A stretch of 64,000 nucleotides of DNA from Bacillus sp. THAF10 (GTDB lineage: Bacteria; Bacillota; Bacilli; Bacillales; Bacillaceae_I): positions 3,358,501-3,422,500 of the forward strand of contig NZ_CP045403.1 in NCBI RefSeq assembly GCF_009363695.1, read 5' to 3'. A model generated the notes under the pieces. It saw nothing but the letters and a program-made list of their open reading frames with translations. It searched no databases and had not been told where the DNA came from. Made by a program: the position numbers and the translations under genes. Position 1 is the stretch's first letter. Every line of letters begins with the position of its first letter. Positions 1 through 8,224 of the stretch are shown here, one piece after another.

Positions 1-243
1 ATTCATCGTGGATAATGGAAGCTTGTTCGCTCCACGTGGCATCATCTTTCCAAACATTTTTTCAATAAAGTTCTTCTTTGTTGGAACAAGCTCCTCTTTA
101 CGTAGTGCATTTAATCCCCAGAATGTGTGAAAAATCGTTACTTCATGATCATAGGCAGCTGCACCGTTTGCAATAATATAGGCTGCAATTGCTTTATCAT
201 AATCACCACTGAAAAGTACAATCGTTGTTTTCTTCTTTTCCAT
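1..243 (-). CDS. DsrE/DsrF/DrsH-like sulfur-relay protein (partial, 3' end outside window)
   Basis: The first 81 codons of a gene that runs off the left edge of the window. The start ATG is at 243-241, with a GGAGAG ribosome site about 7 nt upstream. The protein begins MEKKKTTIVLFSGDYDKAIA, followed by an alanine-rich helix and the segment TFWGLNALRK. This pattern belongs to the DsrE-like fold proteins that accompany TusA and rhodanese proteins in persulfide handling. It lies 25 bp downstream of the TusA-like gene in the same direction and probably shares its transcript and its CstR-type control. The C-terminus is not visible, so family-specific cysteines cannot be checked. Confidence 0.8.
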   Translation of the reverse strand, partial: MEKKKTTIVLFSGDYDKAIAAYIIANGAAAYDHEVTIFHTFWGLNALRKEELVPTKKNFIEKMFGKMMPRGANKLPLSTMN

Positions 244-268
244 GTTGATTCTCTCCTTTTGATTGTCA

Positions 269-496
269 TTATGCTTTTTTAATATAGAAAGTGAAGACGT
301 CGTTTTCTTCTTTCATGTCTACTAGTTCATTTCCTGTTGCTTTGCACCAAGCAGTTAGATCTGTTTTGGCACCTTTATCTGTTGAAATCACTTCTAAAAT
401 CTCACCAGAATTCACTTCATTTAATGCTTTCTTCGTTTTTACCAGTGGCATTGGACATGCTAACCCTTTTGCGTCTAATACTTTATTAACATTCAT
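269..496 (-). CDS. TusA-like sulfur carrier/sulfurtransferase
   Basis: A 75-aa protein of the TusA (SirA/YeeD) family. These small proteins carry sulfur as a persulfide on a conserved cysteine. The signature CPMP follows LDAKGLA, with the active Cys at residue 14. Length and the final beta strand (FTFYIKK) agree with a complete family member. The ribosome site is AGGAGG just upstream of the ATG. The neighbours are a DsrE-like gene downstream and a CsoR/CstR-family repressor upstream, which points to persulfide stress or sulfide metabolism rather than tRNA thiolation. The promoter region holds four putative repressor operators. Confidence 0.9.
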   Translation of the reverse strand: MNVNKVLDAKGLACPMPLVKTKKALNEVNSGEILEVISTDKGAKTDLTAWCKATGNELVDMKEENDVFTFYIKKA

Positions 497-517
497 GTTT
501 TATTCCTCCTATTTTTT

Positions 518-642
518 ATACCCACACGGGTATATATTTCTCTATAAATTTCCATATACCTACAGGGGTATATGATTAGATAAAAAAATATTTAAATACC
601 CTACCAGGTATTACATTAGCTATAATATACCACTAGGGGTAT
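518..642. promoter_or_regulatory. Cluster of four CstR-type operators upstream of the TusA gene
   Basis: Four 16-bp imperfect palindromes of the form ATACCN-N4-NGGTAT lie at 518-533 (ATACCCACACGGGTAT), 556-571 (ATACCTACAGGGGTAT), 596-611 (ATACCCTACCAGGTAT) and 627-642 (ATACCACTAGGGGTAT). A fifth copy precedes the repressor gene itself at 968-983. GC-core palindromes of this form are the known type of site for CsoR/CstR-family repressors. Binding is inferred from sequence form and position. Confidence 0.85.
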
Positions 643-658
643 ATTGTCAACTCTTTCG

Positions 659-925
659 TTACCTACTTTTGATTAGAAGGTTCACAGCCTGCTGTACTAG
701 CTCGCTTGTATCTTCTCCATTTTGTACGCTCTCTCTGACACATTGTTCCAGGTTTGAGCTTACAATCACCCCGATGGCACGCTCTATTGCAGTGGTTGCT
801 GCATTTAGTTGTGACACCACATCCCGGCAATCCTCACCCTGTTCCATCATATGAAGCACACCACGAATTTGGCCTTCCGCACGCTTTAGACGATTTTTTA
901 CTTGAGTGCTATATTCCATTTTCAT
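659..925 (-). CDS. cstR: CsoR-family repressor, CstR-like persulfide sensor
   Basis: An 88-aa all-helical CsoR/RcnR-family DNA-binding protein starting MKMEYSTQVKNRLKRAEGQI. I chose the ATG at 925 because GGAGG lies 5 nt upstream. A longer reading of the frame would begin inside the upstream operator at 968-983. Copper-sensing CsoR uses Cys-His-Cys. Here the two cysteines are present (C33, C62) but the usual His is Asn (N58), as in persulfide-sensing CstR proteins. The neighbouring TusA-like and DsrE-like genes fit that role. It probably represses itself and the downstream sulfur genes through the ATACCC/GGGTAT palindromes. Confidence 0.85.
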   Translation of the reverse strand: MKMEYSTQVKNRLKRAEGQIRGVLHMMEQGEDCRDVVSQLNAATTAIERAIGVIVSSNLEQCVRESVQNGEDTSELVQQAVNLLIKSR

Positions 926-967
926 CAACACCTCCTCCTTTCTATCCTTAACATGTAAGTACATATT

Positions 968-983
968 ATACCCCTTTGGGTAT
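968..983. promoter_or_regulatory. CstR-type operator upstream of the repressor gene
   Basis: The palindrome ATACCCCTTTGGGTAT matches the four sites at 518-642 in arm sequence, arm length (6) and spacer (4). It lies about 43 bp upstream of the repressor start codon, which fits autoregulation. Confidence 0.8.
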
Positions 984-1040
984 TTTGTCAAAAAAAAGGA
1001 ATTTAAACAGCAAGCCTCGCCATTAAAATTCCCTTTCTTC

Positions 1041-1919
1041 TTATCCTTTTATTAATTCAGGTATATCATGAAGGTAGTTTTTTGCTTTTAGCAAGCCTTG
1101 CTTTGTTTTCTCCAAATCTCCGCCCCACACAGGATCTTCGTGTTCAATGCTAATGACTCCATCGTATCCAATCGTGTGTAATTCGGATAAGAATGCAGTC
1201 CAATCGAGGGACCCAAGACCCGGGAGACGATACCTCCACCAGCTAAAATCTGTGAGGATCCCGACTCTTTTCAACTGTTCTTCCTTTATCTCCGTATCCT
1301 TTGCATGTACATGGAAAATACGGTCACCGAATTCTTTTATAGGCGAATAAGGATCGATAAATTGCCAAATTAGATGGGAAGGGTCATATGCTAGACCGAC
1401 ATTAGGTGAATTCAGTCGATCCAAAAGCGTGCGCATCAGTTCAGGTGAAATAGCGATATTGCCCATTAATGGACAGTTTTCAAAAGCAATCTTCACTTTC
1501 ACTCGCTCGGCCAGTTCTACAATCTCTTCAAAAAAACCTTCTACCTTATCCAAACTATAGGCAGGCTTCGGTCGAATGGAATCGTAGCTATCGTAAAAAT
1601 CACCTGATGTATTCGGGGCAATTCCTGTTGATGTCACCACTGTCGGAATTCCTAGTTCTCCTGCTTTCTTTATCCGGGTAATTAATTCCTTCCGGTGAGC
1701 TTTAGCTATCTCTTCATTCTCACTCAAAAAGTTACGGCAATAGGTGAGAGCTGCTATGTTTATCTGTCCGCTTAGCACTACTCTCTCTAGATGTTCAAAT
1801 GGAATATTTGGTCCAATTTCTAAATGCTTAAAGCCGTGATCTAATGACCAGCTGACGATTTCATTAATATCTGTTACTCCGTGGTGTACGAGAGAATTTG
1901 TAAGATATCCGAGTTTCAT
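1041..1919 (-). CDS. Sugar phosphate isomerase/epimerase family (AP endonuclease 2-type TIM barrel)
   Basis: A 292-aa TIM-barrel protein of the xylose-isomerase-like (AP_endonuc_2) superfamily. Members isomerise, epimerise or eliminate sugar substrates with a bound divalent metal. Visible ligand regions are AFENCP (Glu of the barrel), YDPSH (Asp-His), FHVHAKD (His-Asp) and ISIEHEDP (last Glu). The start MKLGYLTNS at 1919 was chosen because a paralogue in this window (9046-10014) also begins MKLG and a G-rich ribosome site precedes it. An in-frame ATG at 1943 overlaps the stop of the upstream ROK gene. Last gene of the operon that starts with the Gfo/Idh/MocA gene at 5205. The substrate is unknown. 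Confidence 0.85.
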   Translation of the reverse strand: MKLGYLTNSLVHHGVTDINEIVSWSLDHGFKHLEIGPNIPFEHLERVVLSGQINIAALTYCRNFLSENEEIAKAHRKELITRIKKAGELGIPTVVTSTGIAPNTSGDFYDSYDSIRPKPAYSLDKVEGFFEEIVELAERVKVKIAFENCPLMGNIAISPELMRTLLDRLNSPNVGLAYDPSHLIWQFIDPYSPIKEFGDRIFHVHAKDTEIKEEQLKRVGILTDFSWWRYRLPGLGSLDWTAFLSELHTIGYDGVISIEHEDPVWGGDLEKTKQGLLKAKNYLHDIPELIKG

Positions 1920-1939
1920 TTCGTTCGTCCCCCGTTCGC

Positions 1940-3103
1940 TCATTTTTGAGAGCTTACTGTAAATATTCCATCCAGTAAGGCAATGCTTGCGGCCCCAATC
2001 ACCCCTTGTGCTTCTCCTAACAAGGAAGGTACTACTTCAACCTCTCTTTTTTTAGCTAAAAAAGAACGAGACTGGATGGTTTCACGAATTTCTTTTATGA
2101 CCGGTAAATCCTCCTGCGCTAGCTTTCCACCTAGGACAATTTTTTGCACGTGAAACATGTTTAAAAAAGAAGTGAGAACCATTCCAATACGCTCACCTGC
2201 TGATTGTAGACTACGAACCACTTGTTCCTCTCCGTTATGAAGAACATCCATTAACTGATCAACAGTGGCAAGGTCTAATTCATGTAACAGTGCTTCCTCA
2301 GAGGCGTAGCGTTCAAGACACCCTTTGTTTCCGCACCAGCAATCCACACCATTTGGCTCGAACGTCATATGGCCAATTTCCCCTGCACCTGTCATATGGC
2401 TGCGGTAAATCTGATCGTTTAAAAATAATCCTGCGCCAATTCCTTGTCCAATATAAACACATAGGAAATCGGAGTCCGTTTTGGATACGCCAAACATCTT
2501 TTCCGCCAAGGTCATGCCGCGAACATGGTGATCTAGGTAAACTGGCATGTGGAAAGTGCGAGAGAGCTCTGAAACTAGCTCGACGTTTGTCCAACTCAAA
2601 TGCTCGGCCTCAAGGATCCCGCCATTTTCATAATCCACCAGTCCTACTGAGCCAATTCCAATGCAGGAAACTGGTAGGGAGGAGTAGGTTTGTAAAAACT
2701 CCCCCAATTTTTCATTTAAAAGCTGGAGAAAATCCGTTTGCTGAATTCCTAATGGCATTGAAAAGCTCGTTGCCGCACGAACATTCCCCTTTAACGTTAC
2801 AATGCCCATTTCCACGCGGTCGCTTCTAATATGAACCGCGGCAACTCGGTTCTTTTCTTCATTCAAACCAAGCACCACGGTTTTTCTTCCTGCCCTTTTT
2901 TTCTCAAGGACACCACTGCCAAGCTCCACCACAAAGCCCTCTTCCATCAACTCACTGACGATGTTCGTAATAGTAGCAGGTGTTAGCTTCGTAAAAGCGG
3001 CAATTTCCTGTCTTGACGGCGCCTCTAAACGCAATAGTGTTTGAAAAACAAGGGTTCTATTTAATTGTTTTGTTCTTAACGTGTTTTGACCAATAAACGA
3101 CAT
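1940..3103 (-). CDS. ROK-family transcriptional regulator (XylR/NagC type)
   Basis: A 387-aa protein with an N-terminal winged helix-turn-helix (about residues 15-75; EAPSRQEIAAFTKLTPATIT) followed by a ROK sugar-kinase-like domain. The ROK zinc motif is present as CWCGNKGCLERYAS, and the ATP/sugar-site glycine motifs include GIGSVGLVDY and GQGIGAGLFLN. This architecture defines sugar-responsive repressors. The start ATG has AAGGAG upstream. It lies inside a catabolic operon between a GH43-like gene and a TIM-barrel isomerase, so it probably senses the substrate or product of that pathway. No specific effector can be named. Confidence 0.9.
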   Translation of the reverse strand: MSFIGQNTLRTKQLNRTLVFQTLLRLEAPSRQEIAAFTKLTPATITNIVSELMEEGFVVELGSGVLEKKRAGRKTVVLGLNEEKNRVAAVHIRSDRVEMGIVTLKGNVRAATSFSMPLGIQQTDFLQLLNEKLGEFLQTYSSLPVSCIGIGSVGLVDYENGGILEAEHLSWTNVELVSELSRTFHMPVYLDHHVRGMTLAEKMFGVSKTDSDFLCVYIGQGIGAGLFLNDQIYRSHMTGAGEIGHMTFEPNGVDCWCGNKGCLERYASEEALLHELDLATVDQLMDVLHNGEEQVVRSLQSAGERIGMVLTSFLNMFHVQKIVLGGKLAQEDLPVIKEIRETIQSRSFLAKKREVEVVPSLLGEAQGVIGAASIALLDGIFTVSSQK

Positions 3104-3137
3104 TTCTTAAATCTCCTTAGTGGGAGTTCACTTTTGC

Positions 3138-4118
3138 TTAGAGCTCCACCTTACATAAACGAAGCTCATGAGCACCGTCTTCTCTTGTGTATTCATAATA
3201 ATACCATATTTGTCCTTGATGAATGATGGCATCCGCATAGCGCACAGCTTTCTTTAGGCTTGTTTCCAATGCAGGGCCATCGACATTTAATTTTGCGAAG
3301 GTTTTTAAATCTGAAGAGTAAGCTACTGCCAGCTTCTCCTCGTAATTCTGCTCCACTCCAACACTTCCATCCCAAAGCACCGTAAATCCACCTTCAAATG
3401 GGACAATGGTAGTAAGACGGGATTGATACTGATCCCAGCCCTTCTCACTTACCGGTAATACAGTGTCCGTCCATGTAAAGCTTACCCCATCCGTGCTGAC
3501 GGCAAGACCTGTCGGTGCAACCGCAAGACCTGTATTATGAACATCCCCTGTTTCATGCATGCCGCTAAGATCTGCTTCCTCGACTCCTTTTGCATAAACA
3601 AAATACATGAAATACTTACCGTCATGCTTCACGATATAAGGATCTTTCACGCCCTCGACTCCCGAAAGGTCTGAGGCTGTTAAGACCTTTTTACGAGTTT
3701 TCACATCAAATGAATTCGGCGTTTCGGCCTCTACCACATCTATTCTCCAGCGATTATCAGCAGAATCCACGTAACTAATGTACAAACGGTAGAGATTGTC
3801 ATGAACTTTGACAAGTGCAGAGCGCTCAATAGAACTTGAAGCAAGCTCCTTTTTATGTAGGCTCCATACATCTGTAAAGCTTTCTCCATCCTTACTAGCT
3901 GCAATTCTCACCTCAAAGCCGCGCTCATTTTCCCCTAAACCACGAGGATTTCTCAAACGGTAGTATAAATAGAATGTATCGTCCTTTTCATCAAAAAGAA
4001 TCGTCGGTGCCCCCGCCCAATAACCTGATTCAAAACCAAGCGGTGAAATAACTGCTTTTCCTTCCTCTGGATTAAATAGTGGTGCAAGCTTAAGTTCTCT
4101 CCCCATTGTTTGTTGCAT
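3138..4118 (-). CDS. GH43-like five-bladed beta-propeller glycosidase family protein
   Basis: A 326-aa protein with repeated beta-propeller blade signatures: APTILFDEKDDTFYLYYRLR, SALVKVHDNLYRLYISYV, KDPYIVKHDGKYFMYFVYA and the closing IHQGQIWYYYEY. These are typical of the GH43/GH32/GH62/GH130 five-bladed propeller fold. No signal peptide is seen, so it should be cytoplasmic. The start at 4118 (MQQTMGREL) has GGAGG 8 nt upstream; longer readings would overlap the preceding gene. It sits 1 bp downstream of a Gfo/Idh/MocA gene in the same operon. Catalytic acids cannot be assigned with confidence, so the substrate and even hydrolase activity are open. Confidence 0.75.
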   Translation of the reverse strand: MQQTMGRELKLAPLFNPEEGKAVISPLGFESGYWAGAPTILFDEKDDTFYLYYRLRNPRGLGENERGFEVRIAASKDGESFTDVWSLHKKELASSSIERSALVKVHDNLYRLYISYVDSADNRWRIDVVEAETPNSFDVKTRKKVLTASDLSGVEGVKDPYIVKHDGKYFMYFVYAKGVEEADLSGMHETGDVHNTGLAVAPTGLAVSTDGVSFTWTDTVLPVSEKGWDQYQSRLTTIVPFEGGFTVLWDGSVGVEQNYEEKLAVAYSSDLKTFAKLNVDGPALETSLKKAVRYADAIIHQGQIWYYYEYTREDGAHELRLCKVEL

Positions 4119-4119
4119 G

Positions 4120-5205
4120 TTAATTTCCTCCTTCTGTGATTTCAGATAGTTGTACTCTTCTACCTTCCGCATCAGATAAAACCGCTGCATCAATTACTTT
4201 GGCTGCCTTTGCTCCATATGCAAAAGATAGGTCGTGATTTTCTCTATTTGCGATTGCCCCATGAAACTCTGCATACTGCTTTCCACGTGCAAGCCCAGGA
4301 AATTGATGTCTTTCTTCAAAGGAAACCTTCACCTTTTCATTTGCCCAGCCGCCATGTTCTGCACGACTACGGAAAAACACTTCTCCTTCCTGGTTCATGG
4401 AGATTGCGCCTTTTGTTCCGACAATCTCTAATCCATCCCCCTCCTGTGGCAACAGACGAGAGTTATTCAACGTACAAATTGCTCCGTTTTCTAGTCGCAA
4501 CACAACTGCAGAAAGGTCATCATTTGTGACAGTCTCCTGTCCGTCCTCTGAATGACGCTTGTCAATAAACGTTCCGAGTGTGGCTTGAACATCCATGATT
4601 TCTCCACAAAGATCAGAAAGAAAGAAATTTATCAGGTCTACTTGATGAATACCAAAATCAGCTACTGCCCCTGCTCCTGACGTTTCTTTTTTCATTCGCC
4701 ATTCCATTGAGACATTTGGATTGCCTATTCTTGCTCCACCAAGCTTATGACGGTAGGAAAAAATCTCCCCGAGCTCTCCTGCTTGAATCCGTTCTTTTAT
4801 TGCTTGTGCATAAGGGTGGTAGCGGTACTGCATGCCCATGTAGTTCACAACACCAGCCTCTTCCGCTTCTTTTGCAAGAAGAAGTGATTCCTTGTAGTTA
4901 ACAGAGAGCGGTTTTTCACATAAAACATGAAGGCTTCGTTTCATTGCTTCTCTAGCAATCGTTCCGTGGGAGAGGTTGTCTGTACAGATGGCAACCGCAT
5001 CGACCTTGTCTAAAAGCGCTTCCAAACTTGGACAAATAATATCGGTAGACAGGCTATTGCGCTCCACCCAGTTCCTCGCGTTTTCTGCATTTAAATCGTA
5101 TACTGCTGTGAGTTCCCACTCCGGAACTGCTTGAATGCCGTGCAAATGATCTGTTGCTACTCCGATTGTACGTCCTGTCCCTATAATTCCAATTCGTAGT
5201 TTCAC
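4120..5205 (-). CDS. Gfo/Idh/MocA family NAD(P)-dependent oxidoreductase
   Basis: A 361-aa protein with an N-terminal Rossmann fold (GIIGTGRTIG near residue 6) and the family catalytic lysine motif EKPLSVN near residue 100. A C-terminal substrate domain contains DFGIHQVDLINFF. Such enzymes oxidise or reduce sugars and inositols. The start codon is GTG, with GAGGTG upstream. First gene of the operon running to 1041, divergent from the GH35 beta-galactosidase; the shared control region contains a GAAACGTTTC operator. One of three Gfo/Idh/MocA paralogues in the first 16 kb. Confidence 0.9.
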   Translation of the reverse strand: MKLRIGIIGTGRTIGVATDHLHGIQAVPEWELTAVYDLNAENARNWVERNSLSTDIICPSLEALLDKVDAVAICTDNLSHGTIAREAMKRSLHVLCEKPLSVNYKESLLLAKEAEEAGVVNYMGMQYRYHPYAQAIKERIQAGELGEIFSYRHKLGGARIGNPNVSMEWRMKKETSGAGAVADFGIHQVDLINFFLSDLCGEIMDVQATLGTFIDKRHSEDGQETVTNDDLSAVVLRLENGAICTLNNSRLLPQEGDGLEIVGTKGAISMNQEGEVFFRSRAEHGGWANEKVKVSFEERHQFPGLARGKQYAEFHGAIANRENHDLSFAYGAKAAKVIDAAVLSDAEGRRVQLSEITEGGN

Positions 5206-5327
5206 TTAGATTACACCTCTCTGCTTAGAATGGATGTTGCATAATCAGATAATTGATTAATTCATTAAATTTATTTATAATCCCAATCTTAACATCCCCC
5301 TTTCTTTCCTTCAACTGTTTTCTAAAT

Positions 5328-5426
5328 AAAAACGTTTCAACAACTTTCTTTCTATGATACTATTACTTTGTAAACGCTTTATTTAAATTTAACCGTCTTA
5401 AAAGCTAGCAATATACGAAACGTTTC
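5328..5426. promoter_or_regulatory. LacI-type and cre-like operators in the divergent GH35 / Gfo-Idh control region
   Basis: A perfect palindrome GAAACGTTTC lies at 5417-5426, about 45 bp before the GH35 start. A half-like copy AAAACGTTTC is near 5329-5338. A catabolite-response-like site TGTAAACGCTTTAT is at 5369-5382 (last position deviates from the CcpA consensus). All are types bound by LacI/GalR-family proteins. A LacI regulator is encoded at 13276-14262, and the same palindrome recurs at several promoters in this window. Confidence 0.7.
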
Positions 5427-5471
5427 AACCGCACTTAAAGAACCCCTACCCCATTTGAGGAGGAACTCACC

Positions 5472-7883
5472 TTGATTGAAATTAAAAATAAGCAAATTAT
5501 CATTGATGGAAAGCCCACCCTTATTATGTGTGGTGAGATTCATTATTACCGTCTCAACCGCAAAGATTGGCAAGATCGCATTGATAATCTAAAAGAAGCA
5601 GGCTGTAACGCGGTTGCGACTTATGTTCCATGGCTTTGTCATGAGCCGGTGGAAGGACAATTTGACCTTGATGGCCATACAAGACCGGAGCTAGATCTTG
5701 GCGGCTTTATCGATCTTTGCGCTAAAAACGACCTCTACTTTTTCGTTCGTCCTGGTCCGTTTATCATGGCAGAAATGAAAAATGAAGGCATTCCTTATTG
5801 GGTTGCAAAAAAACATCCTGAAATTGTTCCCCTTGGGTGGGATGGCAACGATGCCACTACCCCCACCCTAGACTATCTTGCACCTGGCTTTTTAGCAGAA
5901 ACGAAAAAATGGTACAAGGAAGTTATGGGTGTAATTGCACCGCGACTTCATACCAACAACGGAAATATTATTGGTGTTCAGCTTGATAACGAAATCGGGA
6001 TGCTTTCGTGGGTAAGCAATTGTCCAGACTTAACCGATCACGTAATCGAGGACTTTTCTGGCTGGCTGATGGAAGAATACGAAGCAGCAATTTTAGCAGA
6101 GCGTTATCCCTTCGACTTGGCAGAGCATGAGGTACGGGTGGAAAAGTTCCGCTCACCATCGGAGGATTATGCACCAGAGCTTTTAAGGGACCTTGGTCAT
6201 TACATGAGAAACCGCTTTGCACGTTATGTTGCCATTTTGCGTAACTACGCAGAGGAATTCGGTGTTAAGGATGTTCCGTTTATCGTCAACATTCATGGTA
6301 CAGGTGGCGGCCGTGGCTTAACCTATCCAATTGGAATCAGTCAGCTCTATGAGTCTTACACTCAAGATGAAGGATATCTATCAGGCTCTGATATTTATTT
6401 TGGCGACTTGGATGTGACAACGTTTCAAGACCTTTATTTGATCAACGGTTTTATGGATGCTGTTCATAACCCTGATCAACCATTAACTTCCGTAGAGTTT
6501 AACTGCGGTGATGGAAACTTTGGCGAAACCTATGGTGCACGCTATGATGTATCAGCAGCTGATTTCAAAACGCGCATGTGTGTCGCGCAAGGAAACCGTC
6601 TTATCAACTATTATCTGTTTACTGGTGGCTACAACTATCAGATAGAAGAAGCCGCTGGTGATGGTAATGGACGGATTGCTTCCACTGGAGAACGCCATGG
6701 ATTTGCGGCACCAGTAAATCCGGAAGGAAAGCTAAACTATACGTTCCCAAGAATGGCTAGATCGATCAAAACGATGATGGCGGTCGGTGATAAGCTTGCT
6801 GGCATGGATGAAGAGCGTGATGAAGTTGCTTTTGCCTTTATTCCGGATTACTACATGACCGAATATCGTTATCCAAAAAGCGCTAAAATGAAAGAAATCA
6901 TTGATAATGTTACAATGCATCGAGGTGCCGGAGCGTGGGAACTTGTTGCTCGTGCCATGCTGTTAGCTAACTACCGCTTTGGTTCAGTTGATATTCAAAA
7001 TAAAGAATTAAACCCTGACACCACTCGCTCTATCGTTGTCCCATCTGCACGCTATATGGATAGAGAAGTGCAAGAAAAGCTTGTTCAGTATGTGGAAAAT
7101 GGCGGCGGTCTTTTCCTTTATGGTGAGGTACCTACTTTTGATATGGAAGGAAAGCCTTTTACAGCCTTAGCAGATGCACTTGGGGTAGAGCCGGTTGGGG
7201 TTACGTTCAATCACCATGGCCACAATATGTCACTCACTGCAGAGGCTTGGGCGGCACCACGGCCTGAAATACGCACGTATTTTACGCAAACCTTTAAGAC
7301 TGCGGATGGGGTAGTACCGTTTATGCGGGTTACCGAAACAAACGATATTTGTGGCTTCGAGTCAACGGTTGGAAAAGGAAAAGCGATTGTGCTTGCGGCT
7401 GCTTACCGCTGTGATCTGGATTTTGTTGAGAAAGCCCTTGGGAGGCTTGGTGCAAAGGCTGGACTCACACATGACTGCGAATATCATGGGATTTTCTCGA
7501 CATCTGTTGCAGCTGAGGGCGAACGCTTTATCCATCTATTGAATCTGGATGGATTTGACAAGGACATTCAGCTTACTTTCCAGGGTGAGAAGCTGTTAGG
7601 TGGCCGAAGATTTACCCTTCAAAGCAAGGACGGCGTGATGCTTCCGATGAATGTGAGCTATCACGATGTAACGATTGCTTATTCTACCGCTGAGGTGCTG
7701 AAGGTAGAAAAAGATAGCTTTGAATTCAGGCTAACGCAAAGTGCGGATACGATTTGTCTGGAGACAGCTCGGGAAGTTGCGGAAAGTGAAAGCTATTCTG
7801 TAGAAATGTTGGATGGAAAAATACTTATTACATCAAAAAAACACGCAAAAGTAGACGATAAGCTCGTTGTTTACTTTTCATAG
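5472..7883 (+). CDS. GH35 family beta-galactosidase
   Basis: An 803-aa intracellular protein (no signal peptide) opening with the GH35 barrel: LIMCGEIHYYRLNRKDWQDR, then NAVATYVPWLCHEP. The expected acid/base Glu is E174 in QLDNEIG and the nucleophile Glu is E342 in SVEFNCGDG. The C-terminal half carries further beta-rich domains, including a trimerisation-like glutamine-amidotransferase fold (IVVPSARYMDREVQEKLVQY). The start codon is TTG with GAGGAGG 8 nt upstream. It is the only plus-strand gene in the first 38 kb, divergent from the Gfo/Idh operon and followed by a strong terminator. The true glycoside may not be lactose, since GH35 enzymes vary in linkage and sugar. Confidence 0.9.
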   Translation: MIEIKNKQIIIDGKPTLIMCGEIHYYRLNRKDWQDRIDNLKEAGCNAVATYVPWLCHEPVEGQFDLDGHTRPELDLGGFIDLCAKNDLYFFVRPGPFIMAEMKNEGIPYWVAKKHPEIVPLGWDGNDATTPTLDYLAPGFLAETKKWYKEVMGVIAPRLHTNNGNIIGVQLDNEIGMLSWVSNCPDLTDHVIEDFSGWLMEEYEAAILAERYPFDLAEHEVRVEKFRSPSEDYAPELLRDLGHYMRNRFARYVAILRNYAEEFGVKDVPFIVNIHGTGGGRGLTYPIGISQLYESYTQDEGYLSGSDIYFGDLDVTTFQDLYLINGFMDAVHNPDQPLTSVEFNCGDGNFGETYGARYDVSAADFKTRMCVAQGNRLINYYLFTGGYNYQIEEAAGDGNGRIASTGERHGFAAPVNPEGKLNYTFPRMARSIKTMMAVGDKLAGMDEERDEVAFAFIPDYYMTEYRYPKSAKMKEIIDNVTMHRGAGAWELVARAMLLANYRFGSVDIQNKELNPDTTRSIVVPSARYMDREVQEKLVQYVENGGGLFLYGEVPTFDMEGKPFTALADALGVEPVGVTFNHHGHNMSLTAEAWAAPRPEIRTYFTQTFKTADGVVPFMRVTETNDICGFESTVGKGKAIVLAAAYRCDLDFVEKALGRLGAKAGLTHDCEYHGIFSTSVAAEGERFIHLLNLDGFDKDIQLTFQGEKLLGGRRFTLQSKDGVMLPMNVSYHDVTIAYSTAEVLKVEKDSFEFRLTQSADTICLETAREVAESESYSVEMLDGKILITSKKHAKVDDKLVVYFS

Positions 7884-7886
7884 TAG

Positions 7887-7925
7887 AAGAGGACCGGCCT
7901 GTTGGGGGCACGGTCCTCTTTTTTT
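7887..7925 (+). terminator. Rho-independent terminator of the GH35 gene
   Basis: Arms AAGAGGACCG (7887-7896) and CGGTCCTCTT (7911-7920) form a 10-bp stem followed by a run of T. It lies 3 bp after the stop codon. Confidence 0.9.
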
Positions 7926-7944
7926 GTGATATTGGGAGTGGCTG

Positions 7945-8044
7945 TAAGTGAGAATTAATCCAAGTTTTCCTTATTTAAGCCACTTTTCGTTTTTTCTGTC
8001 CAACTTTTCAATAATTGAGCCACTTTTTCATTTATTTGTCCAAC
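7945..8044 (-). repeat. 20-bp alternating repeat tract, five units
   Basis: Read on the minus strand, TTGGA and GTGGC blocks alternate exactly every 20 bp (block positions near 8043, 8023, 8003, 7983, 7963), each followed by AT-rich sequence and AAAA. Examples are TTGGACAAATAAATGAAAAA and GTGGCTCAATTATTGAAAAG. The same 20-bp alternating pattern occurs on the plus strand at 54441-54580. It fills most of the 341-bp gap between the GH35 gene and the next gene, and the rest of that gap holds the two terminators. Confidence 0.8.
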
Positions 8045-8166
8045 TCAGCATATATAAAGGCCATTCGACACCTTTCAGCAAAATCTGCACAAACAGAAGC
8101 TCTCTAGCGCCGTAACCTCGGCTCCAATCACTCTCAAACTACTACCATGCACCCACATCAACCCAT

Positions 8167-8210
8167 AAAAAAAAACCCGCCAATCCAAGCAAACAGCTCG
8201 AATTAACGGG
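8167..8210 (-). terminator. Rho-independent terminator after the TIM-barrel gene
   Basis: On the minus strand a long stem with CCCGTTAAT pairing to ATTGGCGGG (two G-U pairs) and an inner TCGAGC/GCTTGG continuation is followed by TTTTTTTTT. It lies 14 bp beyond the stop of the gene at 8225-8983 and closes the ThuA-like operon. Confidence 0.85.
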
Positions 8211-8224
8211 GACCACCACATATT

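Noticed and set aside
926-991. Longer start for the CstR-like repressor
   Set aside because: It would translate the operator at 968-983, and GGAGG is positioned for the ATG at 925.
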